This document shows positions 15,772 through 24,852 of a stretch of DNA of 59,527 bases, piece after piece (the first letter of the stretch is position 1; each line of letters opens with the position of its first letter). Origin of the DNA: Chloroflexota bacterium (GTDB taxonomy: Bacteria; Chloroflexota; UBA11872); assembly GCA_022825895.1 (NCBI GenBank), contig JAJDVX010000027.1:1-59527 (forward strand), written 5' to 3'. The position numbers were made by a program, and so were the translations under genes. The notes below the pieces were generated by a model, which saw only the letters and a list, made by a program, of their open reading frames with translations, did no database searches and was not told the DNA's origin.

Positions 15772-16188
15772 TCAGCCCGTGATTTGCGGGATGACCTGGG
15801 CCAGGATGGTGGCGTGGTCGAAGGCGAGGGTGGTGGGGAGGGCGGTGAGGGGGAACCAGCGGGCGGCGGCGGCGTCGTCGCCGGCGGTTGGGAGTTCGGC
15901 GTGCTGGAGGCGGGCGGCGTAGACGACGGAGATGGTGCGGCCGCGGGGGTCGCGGTCGGGGTGGCCGAAGGTTGCGAGTTGCTCGAGTCCGGAGGGTTTG
16001 AGGCCGGTTTCCTCGAAGAGTTCGCGGCGGGCGGCGTCGATGAGGTCCTCGTCTGGGTCGACGAATCCACCGGGGATGGCCCAGCCGAGCGGGGGATTGC
16101 GGCGGCGGATGAGCAGAACCGAGGGTTCCGGCGTTTCGGCAACGACCACCACGTCGGCCGCCACGGCGTAGCGGCTCGGCGCGGGCAT
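15772..16188 (-). CDS. Nudix hydrolase
   Basis: 138-residue Nudix enzyme. The Nudix box GGFVDPDEDLIDAARRELFEETGL (about residues 40-63) matches GX5EX7REUXEEXGU with all key acidic residues present. The opening YAVAADVVVVAE...SVLLIRRRNPPLGWAIPGG resembles ADP-ribose pyrophosphatase/NadM-type Nudix domains, but substrate is not determinable. It lies 4 bp after the DedA-like gene. Confidence 0.9.
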   Translation of the reverse strand: MPAPSRYAVAADVVVVAETPEPSVLLIRRRNPPLGWAIPGGFVDPDEDLIDAARRELFEETGLKPSGLEQLATFGHPDRDPRGRTISVVYAARLQHAELPTAGDDAAAARWFPLTALPTTLAFDHATILAQVIPQITG

Positions 16189-16192
16189 TGGT

Positions 16193-16804
16193 CTAGTCGG
16201 ACGAGGCGTCGGCCGCCGTGGCGCGGGGGCGCATGACGAAACGGATGACGACGAAGCCGAGGACCAGGAGCACGACGAAGGCGATGGCGAGGACGTCGAA
16301 GTACTCGTCGATGACGGCTTCGACCTGGGCGCCGAAAATCGTCATTAGGATTCCGACCAGGAAGAAGCGCCCGCCGCGGCCCACCAGGGAGGCGAGCATG
16401 AAGCGGCGGAAGTTGAGCCGGAAGGCGCCGGCGCCGATGGCGAAGACCTTGTAGGGGATCGGGGTGAAGGCCGCGATGGTGACGGCCCAGACGTCGCGGC
16501 GCTGGTACTGGCGCTCGACGTAGAGCACGCGCTGCTCGGCGAACAGCCGGTCCAGCAGGGGGCGGCCGCCGCGCAGGCCGATCCAGTAGCCGAGCATGGC
16601 GCCGAGCAACGATCCAACCGTGGCGATGGCCGAGAAACCCAGGGCGAACGGGAGGTTCCCGGCGGCCAGCGCGATCATCAGGCCGTCCGGCGGGATGGGG
16701 AAGAAGCTGGACTCCCAAAAGGCCAGGACGAACAGCGCCAGGCCGCCCCAGGGCGAGTCGCCCCAGGCCAGCACCCAGTGGCCAAGCTCGGAGATCAGGT
16801 GCAT
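16193..16804 (-). CDS. DedA/YqaA-family membrane protein
   Basis: 203-residue polytopic protein of the SNARE-associated/VTT superfamily. Features are FWESSFFPIPPDGLMIALAAG near residue 30, a re-entrant-loop-like GSLLGAMLGYWIGLRGG, and FTPIPYKVFAIGAGAFRLNFRRFMLASLVGRGGRF near residue 115 with the conserved Pro and Arg. About five membrane segments. The family transports or flips lipids (undecaprenyl phosphate or aminophospholipids in characterised members); this member's substrate is unknown. Same strand as the Nudix gene, 4 bp apart. Confidence 0.88.
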   Translation of the reverse strand: MHLISELGHWVLAWGDSPWGGLALFVLAFWESSFFPIPPDGLMIALAAGNLPFALGFSAIATVGSLLGAMLGYWIGLRGGRPLLDRLFAEQRVLYVERQYQRRDVWAVTIAAFTPIPYKVFAIGAGAFRLNFRRFMLASLVGRGGRFFLVGILMTIFGAQVEAVIDEYFDVLAIAFVVLLVLGFVVIRFVMRPRATAADASSD

Positions 16805-16835
16805 CGCGGGTTTTTCAGCTGAAGATCAACTGGCA

Positions 16836-18467
16836 TCATCGTAGCGGCGGCCCGGTCTGGCGCGTGGTGAAGCTGGACTCGACGTTGAAGGCTTCGCCGT
16901 TACGAGTGCCGTTGACGCGGATGGTGTAGGTCGTGGCCGGGGTGAGCGGATCGTGCGGGACGAGTGACAGGGCGCGACGCCACTCGCTGGTGGTGCGGGC
17001 GGTGGTGACAAGCGAATCGCCGGGACCGTAGAGGGCGGCATCGCCCCAGGTCACCTGGTCGTCCAAGCCGAACTGCAGGGAGACGGGCGGTCCGAAGGGG
17101 CGGAGCGCGCCGGGGGCGGGGTTGGGCGACTCCCAGCCGGCCCAACTGAGCGGCACGTCGGTTGCTCCGTTAAGCGGAACCACGGCCGGCAGCGGGGCGT
17201 CGGCGGTGTGCCGCGGCGACAGGCCCACGTTGAACACGGTCACCGTGGTGTCGCCAGCCGTCGCGGTCCCGTAGCCGACGTGAACGGCCGACGGGTGAAT
17301 GAACATGTAGCGGTGCCAGACGGTTTCGATGGCCCAGGCCACCGTGTCGGCGGGAGTGAAGAAGGCAAACACTTCGTCAACCCAGCCCAGCGGATACCGG
17401 GCGGCGCGGGCCCGGTCGCCGATGGTGCGGCCGGTGAAGCCGGCATAGCCGAAGACCTGCGTATGCAGGCCGCCGGAGTTGGGGTCGTCCAGGTGGGCGA
17501 TGAAGTAGTCGGCGTGACCCTGGGCCGCCTGCATGAGTTCCGGACTCTCGATCAGGGACGGCAGACCGAGGGCGGCCCGCAGGGCGGTGATGGGGCCGTA
17601 CATGTCGGGCAACGGGGGCGGGGCGGCCGTTGGTTCGGGCGTCGCCGGCGGCGATGGCCCGGCGGATTGCCGGAACACCAGGGGTTGCAAAACGTCGGCC
17701 GGAAAGATGTCGGCGCCGCGTGACAGGTCGCCGCCGTTGGCGACCGTGACCTCGCCGGCCGAGGCCCAGGGCAGGTCGACCAGCCAGTAGTGCAAGACCG
17801 CGCGCTGCAACCTGATGCTGTGGACGTGTTCGTAGGCGACGATCCGCGAGGTGGGAAGTCCGTACCAGCGCAGCGGGTCGTCGACGGCGAAGTAGACGTC
17901 GCGCAGGGCGGGGTTCTCGGACAAGAGGGCCTGCCGCGAGGCGATGATCTGGTCCCAGGTGAGGCCCTCTTCCTCGAAGTACTCCCAGGGCGGGACGAGC
18001 AGGTCTTCGAGGGTATCGTCGTAGCCCTCGAGATTGAGCCGGTCGAAGACGTTGACGAACATGAAGGTGCGGTTTTCGGGTCGCCATTGCAGCACGACTT
18101 TCTGGAACACCTGGACGGTGAAGCCGTCCCACTCGAATCGATGTGAAAGCGGGAAGCCCAGCGCCTGTACGCCGCCGAGGCGCTGGAACTCGGTCCAGAA
18201 GGGGATTCCGCCTGCGTCGGTGACGGCGAAGCCGGCGTCGGGGACCTCGGTTTCGGCGGCCTGGGTGAAGACGCGGCCGCCGTCGACCGGATAGTCGCCG
18301 GTATCGGCGGCGACCGTCGCGACGGTCGCGATGGCCAGGAGCGCCAGCACCGCGGCGAGGGCCGCGCGCCGCAGCCAGCGGCCGAATGGACGACGGTTTC
18401 CTGGGGCCCGGGTTCGCGTCGGATTGGTCATGTGGCGACCAGGTCCCTCGATTTCGGGGGCGGTCAT
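16836..18467 (-). CDS. Secreted CAP-domain (SCP/PR1-like) protein with C-terminal Ig-like domain
   Basis: Up to 543 residues; ATG 18431 is an alternative start. After a basic segment there is one strong membrane/signal segment (AALAAVLALLAIATVATVAA). Residues about 80-270 form an N-terminal domain of unknown type rich in W and F (FQRLGGVQALGFPLSHRFEW), followed by a Pro/Ala linker, a CAP-like domain (LMQAAQGHADYFIAHL ... GYAGFTGRTIGDRARAARYPLGWVDEVFA ... WHRYMFIHPSAVHVGYGTA) and a bacterial Ig-like domain ending near ATTYTIRVNGTRNGEAF. Probably cell-surface or exported. The start lies 9 bp after the yraN stop. Confidence 0.8.
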   Translation of the reverse strand: MTAPEIEGPGRHMTNPTRTRAPGNRRPFGRWLRRAALAAVLALLAIATVATVAADTGDYPVDGGRVFTQAAETEVPDAGFAVTDAGGIPFWTEFQRLGGVQALGFPLSHRFEWDGFTVQVFQKVVLQWRPENRTFMFVNVFDRLNLEGYDDTLEDLLVPPWEYFEEEGLTWDQIIASRQALLSENPALRDVYFAVDDPLRWYGLPTSRIVAYEHVHSIRLQRAVLHYWLVDLPWASAGEVTVANGGDLSRGADIFPADVLQPLVFRQSAGPSPPATPEPTAAPPPLPDMYGPITALRAALGLPSLIESPELMQAAQGHADYFIAHLDDPNSGGLHTQVFGYAGFTGRTIGDRARAARYPLGWVDEVFAFFTPADTVAWAIETVWHRYMFIHPSAVHVGYGTATAGDTTVTVFNVGLSPRHTADAPLPAVVPLNGATDVPLSWAGWESPNPAPGALRPFGPPVSLQFGLDDQVTWGDAALYGPGDSLVTTARTTSEWRRALSLVPHDPLTPATTYTIRVNGTRNGEAFNVESSFTTRQTGPPLR

Positions 18468-18476
18468 GTCAGGGAG

Positions 18477-18881
18477 TCAGCGCTGTACGGCATTCGGGAT
18501 GACGTCCACGGAGTAGTCGCCGTTCGAATCAACATCAATGGCGACGACATCGATACGGTACGCGCCGGACCGGTCGCCGTGCTGGCGCAGATAGGTCTGG
18601 GCGAGGCGCTCCAGTTGGCGAGCCTTGGTGTACGTGAGGGCGGCGCGAGCTCCGCCAAAGGCCTGATCGCGGCGCGTCTTGACCTCCACGAACACGGTTT
18701 CGTCGCGGTCCGTGGCGACGATATCGAGTTCGCCGTGACCGACGCGGACGTTGCGGTCGACGATCTTGTATTTGCGCCGCTTGAGTTCGCGCGCGGCGAC
18801 ATTTTCGCCCCACCGGCCCAGTTCGGCCCGCTCGGTGGGTGCACGGCGCCTAGACCGCCAGGGCCAGGGAATGCGCGGCAT
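18477..18881 (-). CDS. yraN: YraN family (UPF0102) nuclease-fold protein
   Basis: 134 residues with the restriction-endonuclease-like core GRWGENVAARELKRRKYKIVDRNVRVGHGELDIVATDRDETVFVEVKTRRDQAFGG; the E-x-D...E-V-K motif (GELDIV, VFVEVKT) is intact. It overlaps rnhB by 32 bp, the conserved rnhB-yraN order. Role unproven in bacteria, though linked to DNA processing. Confidence 0.9.
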   Translation of the reverse strand: MPRIPWPWRSRRRAPTERAELGRWGENVAARELKRRKYKIVDRNVRVGHGELDIVATDRDETVFVEVKTRRDQAFGGARAALTYTKARQLERLAQTYLRQHGDRSGAYRIDVVAIDVDSNGDYSVDVIPNAVQR

Positions 18882-19476
18882 GGGCCTCTCGAACCGGGGC
18901 GAAGCTCTGTCGATGGAGGGCGATGGGGCCGAGCGACCGCAGGGCGCTGCGATGCCGGGCGGTGCCGTAGCCCTTGTTGCGCTGGAAGGCGTAGTCCGGG
19001 AAGCGGCGGCCGAGTTGGCGCATCAGGCGGTCGCGGGCGACCTTGGCGCAGATCGAGGCCGCGGCAACGGCCAGGCAGGTGGCGTCGGCGCGGATAACCG
19101 CCGTCTGACGGTCGGCGAAGCGGCTGGCGGGATCCAGCGGAAAGGCGTCCACAATCACGTGGTCGGGGTCGAGCCGGAGGCGCCGGAGCGCGCGGTGCAT
19201 GGTCAGGCGTCCGGCGGCGGCGATGCCGTACTCGTCGATTTCACGCGGGGAGGCGTGCGCCACGCCGACGGCGGCGGCGCGGGCGTGGATCAGGCGGGCC
19301 AGGCGCTCGCGGGCGCGGGGCGTCAGCTGCTTGGAGTCGGCAACACCGGCGAACAGCCGGGGGTCGGCATAGGCCACGGGCGGCAGGATGACGGCCGCGG
19401 CGGTCAGCGGGCCCGCCCAGGCGCCGCGTCCGGCTTCGTCAACCCCCGCGATCAGGCGATACCCCTCCCGCAGCAA
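18850..19476 (-). CDS. rnhB: Ribonuclease HII
   Basis: Removes ribonucleotides embedded in DNA. Active-site motifs: RLIAGVDEAGRGAWAGPLTAAAV (catalytic DE), VADSKQLTPRARERLARL, and the later DAFPLD and KVARDRLM Asp residues. 208 residues from TTG 19476; family resemblance appears to continue slightly upstream (a Pro-rich HRERRLLREGY stretch) but no other canonical start is available. It follows rplS after a 69-bp gap and overlaps yraN. Confidence 0.92.
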   Translation of the reverse strand: MLREGYRLIAGVDEAGRGAWAGPLTAAAVILPPVAYADPRLFAGVADSKQLTPRARERLARLIHARAAAVGVAHASPREIDEYGIAAAGRLTMHRALRRLRLDPDHVIVDAFPLDPASRFADRQTAVIRADATCLAVAAASICAKVARDRLMRQLGRRFPDYAFQRNKGYGTARHRSALRSLGPIALHRQSFAPVREAHAAHSLALAV

Positions 19477-19545
19477 CCGGCGTTCCCGGTGCGGCGGCGG
19501 GAGCCTGGGCGGGAGGGTGGGGACTGGTCTGGCCTCCCGCGCCGG

Positions 19546-19893
19546 CTAGGCGCGCCGCTCCTTGACGCGCGCCGCGCGGCCGACCCTGTCGCGCAAGTAG
19601 TAGAGCTTGGCGCGCCGGACCTTGCCGTAGCGAACCACCTGGATGTCATCGACGATCGGTGAGTGCAGGAAGAACGTCCGCTCGACGCCGATGCCGCCGG
19701 AGAGGCGCCGGACCGTGAAGTTCTCGTTGACGCCGCCGGCGCGGCGACGAATGACGGTGCCTTCGAAGACCTGGACGCGCTCGCGTTCACCCTCGCGCAC
19801 CTTGACATGCACGCGCACGGTGTCGCCGACTCTGAATTCGGGCACCTCGGGCTTGAGGTAGGTTTTTTCGAGTTCCTGGATCAAGGTCGCCAT
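19546..19893 (-). CDS. rplS: 50S ribosomal protein L19
   Basis: 115 residues with the L19 signature ([35 protein letters not shown] and the C-terminal [23 protein letters not shown]). ATG 19893 gives the family N-terminus; the upstream frame to 20079 is not conserved. It starts the rplS-rnhB-yraN run, which in many bacteria continues directly from trmD but here is on the opposite strand about 5 kb away. Confidence 0.95.
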   Translation of the reverse strand: MATLIQELEKTYLKPEVPEFRVGDTVRVHVKVREGERERVQVFEGTVIRRRAGGVNENFTVRRLSGGIGVERTFFLHSPIVDDIQVVRYGKVRRAKLYYLRDRVGRAARVKERRA

Positions 19894-19981
19894 GGGTGAT
19901 TTGCCGGTGAACGAGCGGCGCGAGGCGCCACGAACATAGGGTTGGTCAAAAGGGCCGCCAACCGGTCGGTCGGCTGAGTTG

Positions 19982-19990
19982 ACGATAGCA
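19982..19990 (-). promoter_or_regulatory. Possible extended -10 promoter for rplS
   Basis: On the minus strand TGCTATCGT (19990-19982) resembles an extended -10 element (TGnTATAAT). It lies about 90 bp upstream of the rplS start. No convincing -35 is seen. Confidence 0.35.
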
Positions 19991-20108
19991 CAGGCGCGAC
20001 GGGCGGCCGGCGGCACATCGACGATGATTTCGTCGCGATTTCCGTAGCGCCGCCTATAGTTGAATGGTCGCGGCCACAAGTGTTTGCCGCGCGGGCGCCC
20101 CGAGTTCC

Positions 20109-22046
20109 ATGCACATCAGCCGACGCACGATCCTGCTGGCTGCGGGGTCTGGCGTGCTTGGCAGCGCGGCGGCGGCCGCCGCCGGCGCCGCCGCGTTTGT
20201 GGCGGTGGGCGAGGTGCGCTATGCGGACCGGTTTTATCCGGGCGTGCAGCTGGACGGCGAAGACGTGGGCGGTCTGACGCAGGCCGAGGCGCGCGCCCGG
20301 CTGTCGGCGCGCTGGGACGGGTTCCGCGAGGCCCCGGTCATCTTCCGGCTGGACGGGCGAACGTGGAATCCCACTGGACGCGAAGTCGGCATTGAGGTCG
20401 ACTACACCACCCCGCTTACGCATGCGTATGGCTGGGGACGGCGGGGTAGCTGGGAGGCGCGTCTCCGACAACAGCAGCAGACCCTGGAGGCGCCGCTGGA
20501 CTGGCGAACCTCGGTCAGTTTCGACCCGCACACCTTCACGGAGTACGTGGCGCGCATCGCCGCCGAGACAGCGCAGGCGCCGACGAACGCGGCCCTGAGA
20601 ATCGAAACTCAGGGCGGCCAACGCCTCGCCCGGGTCTACCCGTCGAGCGAAGGTCGCGAACTCGTACCGGCGGACGTCCTGGCGGTGATGAGCCGACGGT
20701 TCGATTCGCCGCTGCGGCTCATCATTGACTTGCAGTCGCGTCCGCTGGCGCCCCAGGTGGCCACGGCCGACGTGACACCCGCGTCCGAACGCGCGCGTGC
20801 GCTGATGACGGGGCATATCGAACTGGTCGCGCCAGGTCACCGGTGGTCGATCGCGCGCGAAGACCTGGCCGAGGACATGCGCGTGGTCGGACCGGCCGAC
20901 GCTCCCGATGTCGTCGTGGATGTGAGCTATCGGGCGTTCGCACGGGTGGCGCAGGAGATTGCCGAGACGCTGCGGGTTGGGGCCGTGGAGCCGAAGATCC
21001 GGGTGGACCGGGCGGGTAACGTCGTCCCCCTGGTGCAGGGCACGCCGGGCCGCACGATCGACGCCGAGGGCCTGTGGTCGCGGGTTCAGACGGCCTTCAA
21101 GCGCGGGCAGCAGCGGGTGAATGTGCCGCTGGTGATCATCCAGCCGTCCATTACGCGGCTGAGCGGGAGCGAGTTGCAGTTCGACAACCTGATCGCGCAA
21201 GGCGTCTCGCGCTTCAGCGGCTCAAGCCACAACCGCATTCACAACATCAACAACGGGTCGCGGCTGATCGACGGCACGGTGATTCCACCCGGCGAAACGT
21301 TTTCGTTCAACGCCACGGTGGGGCCGATCACCCCAGGCAACGGGTTCGTGGAGGGGCTGGTGATCGCCCCCACACGGACGGAGCCGGGCATCGGCGGCGG
21401 CATCTGCCAGGTGTCAACCACGTTATTCCGGGCCGCATTCTGGGCAGGATTACCCATCAGCGAGCGCTGGCAGCACGCCTACCGCGTTGGCTACTACGAG
21501 CTTGGCCCGGGCAATCCGCCAGGGTTCGACGCGGCGATCTGGCAGCCGGCCCAGGACCTGGCGTTCACCAACGACTCACCGAACCACATCCTCATCCGGC
21601 GCATCCTCGACCCACACCGGGAGACCCTGTCGTTTCGGCTGATGGGACCGTCGCTCGAACGCGAGGTCACGCTGGATGCGTGGAGGGGCGAGGAGATTGA
21701 GCCGCCGCCGCTGCGGGTGGAGCCCAGTACGGAACTGGCGCCCGGCGAGATCGAAAAGACCGACAGCGCGATTCCCGGCTTGCGGACCGTCATTACCCGG
21801 CACGTCCAGCTGGGCGGGCGGGTGCTGTTCAAGGACCGCTTCCCCTCGGTATTCCTCCCGTGGGCCGAGCGCTGGGAAGTCGGGCAGGACGAGGACGGGA
21901 ACTTCGATCCGAAGCTGGTGCCGGGGTACGCGGAGGCGCAGGCCGAGGCGGAGGCCGAGGCACAAGGCGACGGCTCGCCGCCAACCGACGCGCAGCCTCC
22001 GGCGGAGGGTTCGTCAGGGTCGGATCAGAGCGCGGGCCCGAGCTAG
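20109..22046 (+). CDS. VanW family protein with peptidoglycan-binding-type N-terminal domains (YoaR-like)
   Basis: 645 residues from ATG 20109. The N-terminus has a twin-arginine-like signal or anchor ([16 protein letters not shown] followed by an Ala-rich hydrophobic stretch). Two PG_binding_4-like domains follow ([24 protein letters not shown] near residue 50; another around 240-330), then the VanW domain ([79 protein letters not shown]), and a G5-like tail. Exported and cell-wall associated; VanW's activity is undefined. Acidic Ala/Glu repeats lie near the C-terminus. It ends overlapping the convergent oxidoreductase by 4 bp. Confidence 0.9.
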   Translation: MHISRRTILLAAGSGVLGSAAAAAAGAAAFVAVGEVRYADRFYPGVQLDGEDVGGLTQAEARARLSARWDGFREAPVIFRLDGRTWNPTGREVGIEVDYTTPLTHAYGWGRRGSWEARLRQQQQTLEAPLDWRTSVSFDPHTFTEYVARIAAETAQAPTNAALRIETQGGQRLARVYPSSEGRELVPADVLAVMSRRFDSPLRLIIDLQSRPLAPQVATADVTPASERARALMTGHIELVAPGHRWSIAREDLAEDMRVVGPADAPDVVVDVSYRAFARVAQEIAETLRVGAVEPKIRVDRAGNVVPLVQGTPGRTIDAEGLWSRVQTAFKRGQQRVNVPLVIIQPSITRLSGSELQFDNLIAQGVSRFSGSSHNRIHNINNGSRLIDGTVIPPGETFSFNATVGPITPGNGFVEGLVIAPTRTEPGIGGGICQVSTTLFRAAFWAGLPISERWQHAYRVGYYELGPGNPPGFDAAIWQPAQDLAFTNDSPNHILIRRILDPHRETLSFRLMGPSLEREVTLDAWRGEEIEPPPLRVEPSTELAPGEIEKTDSAIPGLRTVITRHVQLGGRVLFKDRFPSVFLPWAERWEVGQDEDGNFDPKLVPGYAEAQAEAEAEAQGDGSPPTDAQPPAEGSSGSDQSAGPS

Positions 22047-23092
22047 ACGCGCACCGGCGCGCCGGTGCGCGCCGACCGGTAGGCGGCTTCCATGGCGGCG
22101 ACCTGGCGAAGGCCATGCGTGGCCGTCGCGCGGGGCTGGTCGCGCCCAAGGATCACGTCGATGAAATTGGCCGGGGCGCTGCCCGTGAACGGCATGGTCG
22201 TGTTGTCGAAGGTCTCCGCGTCACGCAACTCACGTTCCAGGGTCAGGTGGTTCCAGCGCATGTGGATGGCGCCGGTCGACCCGTAGAGGTGGAAACCGAA
22301 GTCGCGCGGCGTTGGGGTGTCGCCCACGCAGGCGAGGCTGCACAGCACGCCGGATTGGAGCCGCAGGTTGAGGGCGGTGTACAGGTCGGCCCGCGGCGAG
22401 TCCATGAGCGCGAAGACGGTGGCCGCCGGCGAGTCCGCCAGCCAGAGACAGGCCTCCAGCACGTGCGCGCCGCCATCCGCGAAGAAGCCGCCGCCGTTGG
22501 CCGCGGCGTCGCCTCGAAAGCTGGTTTCGTGGAGCAGCGTGGCCTGGGTGTCCGACACGCCGTCCAGCATGGCGGCGCCGGCGCCGGTGAAGCGACGCTC
22601 GGACGGTTGCATCCAGAGGTCCCAGTCGTAGGCCATGTAGGCCTGGATGAGACGCAAGTCGCCGATGGCGCCATCGGCCAGGAGCCCCCGGGCCATGGTG
22701 AAGGGCGGCTCGTAGTGGCGGTTAAAGGCGACCATCAACGTCAGGCCACGTTGGTCGGCCAGCGTCACCAGCTTTTGGGCGTGGTCCGTCCGCAGGGTGA
22801 GAGGCTTGTCCACCAGCACGTGGAGGCCGCGATCAAGGGCCGCGTGGGCGGCCTGGTAGTGGAGGTTGTGGGGCAGCGAAATGGTGACCGCGTCCAGCGA
22901 GTCGTCGGCCAGGAGATCCACGTAGTCGGTGTAACGACCGGGAACGTCAAAGGCGTCGGCGGCTTCGGCCAGTCGCACCGGGTTTCGGCGGCAGAGCACG
23001 GCGACTTCGGCGTCCGGATGCTCCCGCAGCGGCGGCAGGTGGGCCCGCTGGGCGTAGGCCCCGGCTCCGATTACCCCGACCCGAACGGCCAT
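22043..23092 (-). CDS. Gfo/Idh/MocA family oxidoreductase
   Basis: 349-residue NAD(P)-dependent sugar or inositol dehydrogenase-type protein. Rossmann start VRVGVIGAGAYAQRAHLPPLREHP, then DDSLDAVTISLPHNLHYQAAHAALDRGLHVLVDKPLTL with the EKP-like DKP catalytic lysine motif (EKP in most homologues, here DKP). The C-terminal alpha/beta domain includes GGGFFADGGAHVLEACLWLAD, with the HxxD/H motif. Substrate unknown. ATG 23092. Confidence 0.9.
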   Translation of the reverse strand: MAVRVGVIGAGAYAQRAHLPPLREHPDAEVAVLCRRNPVRLAEAADAFDVPGRYTDYVDLLADDSLDAVTISLPHNLHYQAAHAALDRGLHVLVDKPLTLRTDHAQKLVTLADQRGLTLMVAFNRHYEPPFTMARGLLADGAIGDLRLIQAYMAYDWDLWMQPSERRFTGAGAAMLDGVSDTQATLLHETSFRGDAAANGGGFFADGGAHVLEACLWLADSPAATVFALMDSPRADLYTALNLRLQSGVLCSLACVGDTPTPRDFGFHLYGSTGAIHMRWNHLTLERELRDAETFDNTTMPFTGSAPANFIDVILGRDQPRATATHGLRQVAAMEAAYRSARTGAPVRV

Positions 23093-23139
23093 GAATGTTT
23101 GATTTCAGACAAGTTGACGAAGTCTAGCCCCAGGCCCCG

Positions 23140-23328
23140 CTAACCGATGTAGTCGACGGCAATAGCCACGCCTGCCGCGATCTCTTCGACCTCATCAGCC
23201 TCCAAAATGCCAATCCTCCTGAGGAATCGCTCCACGACGGCGGGGCGGTCGCGCTGCAACTCGACTCCGACGGCACGAGGCAGACGAACCAGCCAGACCT
23301 CGCCCCGAGCCGGTGAATCGTTGGCCAA
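23140..23328 (-). pseudogene. Internally shortened MazF/PemK-like toxin
   Basis: 62 residues from TTG 23328. The first half, SPARGEVWLVRLPRAVGVELQRDRPAVV, matches the N-terminus of MazF endoribonucleases (RGEVWLV...G-E...RPAVV). The remainder, ERFLRRIGILEADEVEEIAAGVAIAVDYIG, resembles the C-terminal helix that follows LGxL in MazF. The roughly 45-residue core between, including the conserved Thr/Ser, is missing, so the toxin is probably inactive. It lies 8 bp after the candidate antitoxin gene. A small intact protein of another kind cannot be excluded. Confidence 0.6.
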
Positions 23329-23336
23329 TGACGATT

Positions 23337-23585
23337 CTACGGCTGATGAATCAGATCAATCAGCGTCGTGTCCCACGCGCGAGTCTCTTCAGGATCAACT
23401 GTGATCTGCGCATCGCGCAGCACGCGGTGACGCTCCTCCAGCGGACGCCGTGCCAGGTCACGTAGCGTCGACTGGATCTCGGGTCGCCGTTCGTTCGCTT
23501 TCCGGACGCTTACCTCCTGAGCCACCATTTCGATCAAGTCTCCTACGTTCGGGCTATGCGCCGTGGCCGGTCGAGACGACGACAA
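23337..23585 (-). CDS. Candidate antitoxin partner of the decayed mazF-like gene
   Basis: 82 residues from TTG 23585 (ATG 23528 would give 63). Charged, helical, with no recognised DNA-binding motif (LIEMVAQEVSVRKANERRPEIQSTLRDLARRPLEERHRVLRDAQ). Position immediately upstream of a MazF-like remnant, on the same strand with 8 bp between, suggests an antitoxin; this is inference from context only. Confidence 0.45.
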   Translation of the reverse strand: MSSSRPATAHSPNVGDLIEMVAQEVSVRKANERRPEIQSTLRDLARRPLEERHRVLRDAQITVDPEETRAWDTTLIDLIHQP

Positions 23586-23726
23586 CCCCGAGAGCGTCCA
23601 ACGACATGTTAGTAGAGAACGAGCACCAGCGGGGTCGGTGGAAACACGGATGGCACGGGCACTCGGCTCCTCGCGTCGGTCAGACGGTTACACCAGGTGA
23701 GCCGCCGACTTCAGGGGCATTCGCCG

Positions 23727-23755
23727 GTGACAGGGGCGGGTGGCGTGGGTATGAT
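23727..23755 (+). promoter_or_regulatory. Sigma-70-type promoter for the rpsP operon
   Basis: GTGACA (23727-23732) and TATGAT (23750-23755) are separated by exactly 17 bp, five of six matches each to consensus. Transcription would begin near 23762, about 70 bp upstream of the rpsP start. Confidence 0.7.
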
Positions 23756-23830
23756 CGGGGCGCCGGCGCGCGTGAGGGGTGTGAGGCCCGCGGCCGGTTC
23801 TCCCCACGAGTTCATCGGAGTCTCTTCCAC

Positions 23831-24106
23831 ATGCTGAAAATCCGTCTGACCCGCACCGGGCGCAAGAAGCGTCCGAGCTACCGGGTGGTGGTGGCCGAGG
23901 CGCGCTGGGCGCGCGACGGCCGGCGCATCGCCGAGCTGGGCTATTACGACCCGCTGACCGACCCGTCGACCATTCGCCTGGACGTGGCCGCGACCGAGGA
24001 CTGGATCCGCAAGGGCGCGCAGCCCACGGAGCGCGTGCGGAAGCTGCTGGAGATTGCCAGGAACATGCCGCAGCCGCCGGCCGCGGCCGCCGGACCCAGC
24101 GCGTAG
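23831..24106 (+). CDS. rpsP: 30S ribosomal protein S16
   Basis: 91 residues: MLKIRLTRTGRKKRPSYRVVVAEARWARDGRRIAELGYYDP is the S16 signature. ATG 23831 is the conserved start; the longer frame to 23450 is not. First gene of the rpsP-khpA-rimM-trmD operon (gaps 6 bp or overlaps). Confidence 0.96.
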   Translation: MLKIRLTRTGRKKRPSYRVVVAEARWARDGRRIAELGYYDPLTDPSTIRLDVAATEDWIRKGAQPTERVRKLLEIARNMPQPPAAAAGPSA

Positions 24107-24112
24107 CGTCGG

Positions 24113-24349
24113 ATGGACGAACTGGTCGAGTTCATCGCTCGAAACCTGGTGACGGAGCCGGACGCGGTGCGCGTGCATCGGGTCCAGCGCAACTATCTGA
24201 GCATCTACAAACTCTACGTTCACCCGTCGGACATGGGGCGGGTGATTGGTCGACAGGGGCGCGTGGCCCGGGCCATTCGCGCGGTGATGCACGCCGCGCC
24301 CATTGGCGGCGACCGGCGATTGGCGCTCGATATCCAGGAGAGCCGCTGA
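24113..24349 (+). CDS. khpA: KH-domain RNA-binding protein KhpA
   Basis: 78 residues with a single KH domain: LVEFIARNLVTEPDAVRV at the start and the GxxG loop in MGRVIGRQGRVARAIRAVMHAA. Position between rpsP and rimM is the conserved location of this UPF0109 RNA chaperone. Stop TGA overlaps the proposed rimM CTG start. Confidence 0.93.
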   Translation: MDELVEFIARNLVTEPDAVRVHRVQRNYLSIYKLYVHPSDMGRVIGRQGRVARAIRAVMHAAPIGGDRRLALDIQESR

Positions 24350-24852
24350 CGGATACGGCCACGGAAATCGTCCTGGCCACCGTGCTGGGGGCGTTTGGCG
24401 TTCGTGGTGACGTGAGAGTACGCGTGGAGACGGACGTGCTGGCCAACCTGGAGGCCGGCCGCCTGGTGTACGTCGGCCCGAGCCGACGGCCCACCGAGAT
24501 CGAGGCGTTCCATCCAGGCGTCAAGCCGCGTCTCAAGCTGCGGGGCGTGCATACGCGCGAGGAGGCCCGTGACTTGCGAGGCGCCGAGATCGCGGTGCCG
24601 CTGACCGAGGCGGTCCCGCTTCCCGACGGCAGCTTTTACGGGGCGGAGATGATTGGCGTGCGCGTGGTGACGCTGACCGGCGAAGCCATCGGCACGCTGC
24701 GCGAGGTGATCGCCACGGGCAGCAACGACGTCTACGTGGTGCGTGGTCCGGATGGCGAGGTGCTTGTCCCGGCAATAGCCGACGTGGTGCGGGGGTTCGA
24801 TCCCGGGCGCCGGGAACTCACGGTCGAGCTGATCGAAGGGCTGCTCGCGTGA
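24346..24852 (+). CDS. rimM: Ribosome maturation factor RimM
   Basis: Needed for 30S head maturation, binding S19. RimM N-domain ([20 protein letters not shown]) and PRC-barrel C-domain ([35 protein letters not shown]...[10 protein letters not shown]) are complete. The first beta strand ([12 protein letters not shown]) lies upstream of the first canonical codon (GTG 24382), so CTG 24346 is preferred: it overlaps the khpA stop in the pattern CTGA and has AGGAGA 6 bases upstream. With GTG 24382 the protein would lose 12 residues. Overlaps trmD by 4 bp. Confidence 0.9.
   Translation: MTDTATEIVLATVLGAFGVRGDVRVRVETDVLANLEAGRLVYVGPSRRPTEIEAFHPGVKPRLKLRGVHTREEARDLRGAEIAVPLTEAVPLPDGSFYGAEMIGVRVVTLTGEAIGTLREVIATGSNDVYVVRGPDGEVLVPAIADVVRGFDPGRRELTVELIEGLLA

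Noticed and set aside
19881..21200. Minus-strand 439-codon frame across vanW
   Set aside because: Antisense shadow; VanW motifs on the plus strand are unambiguous.
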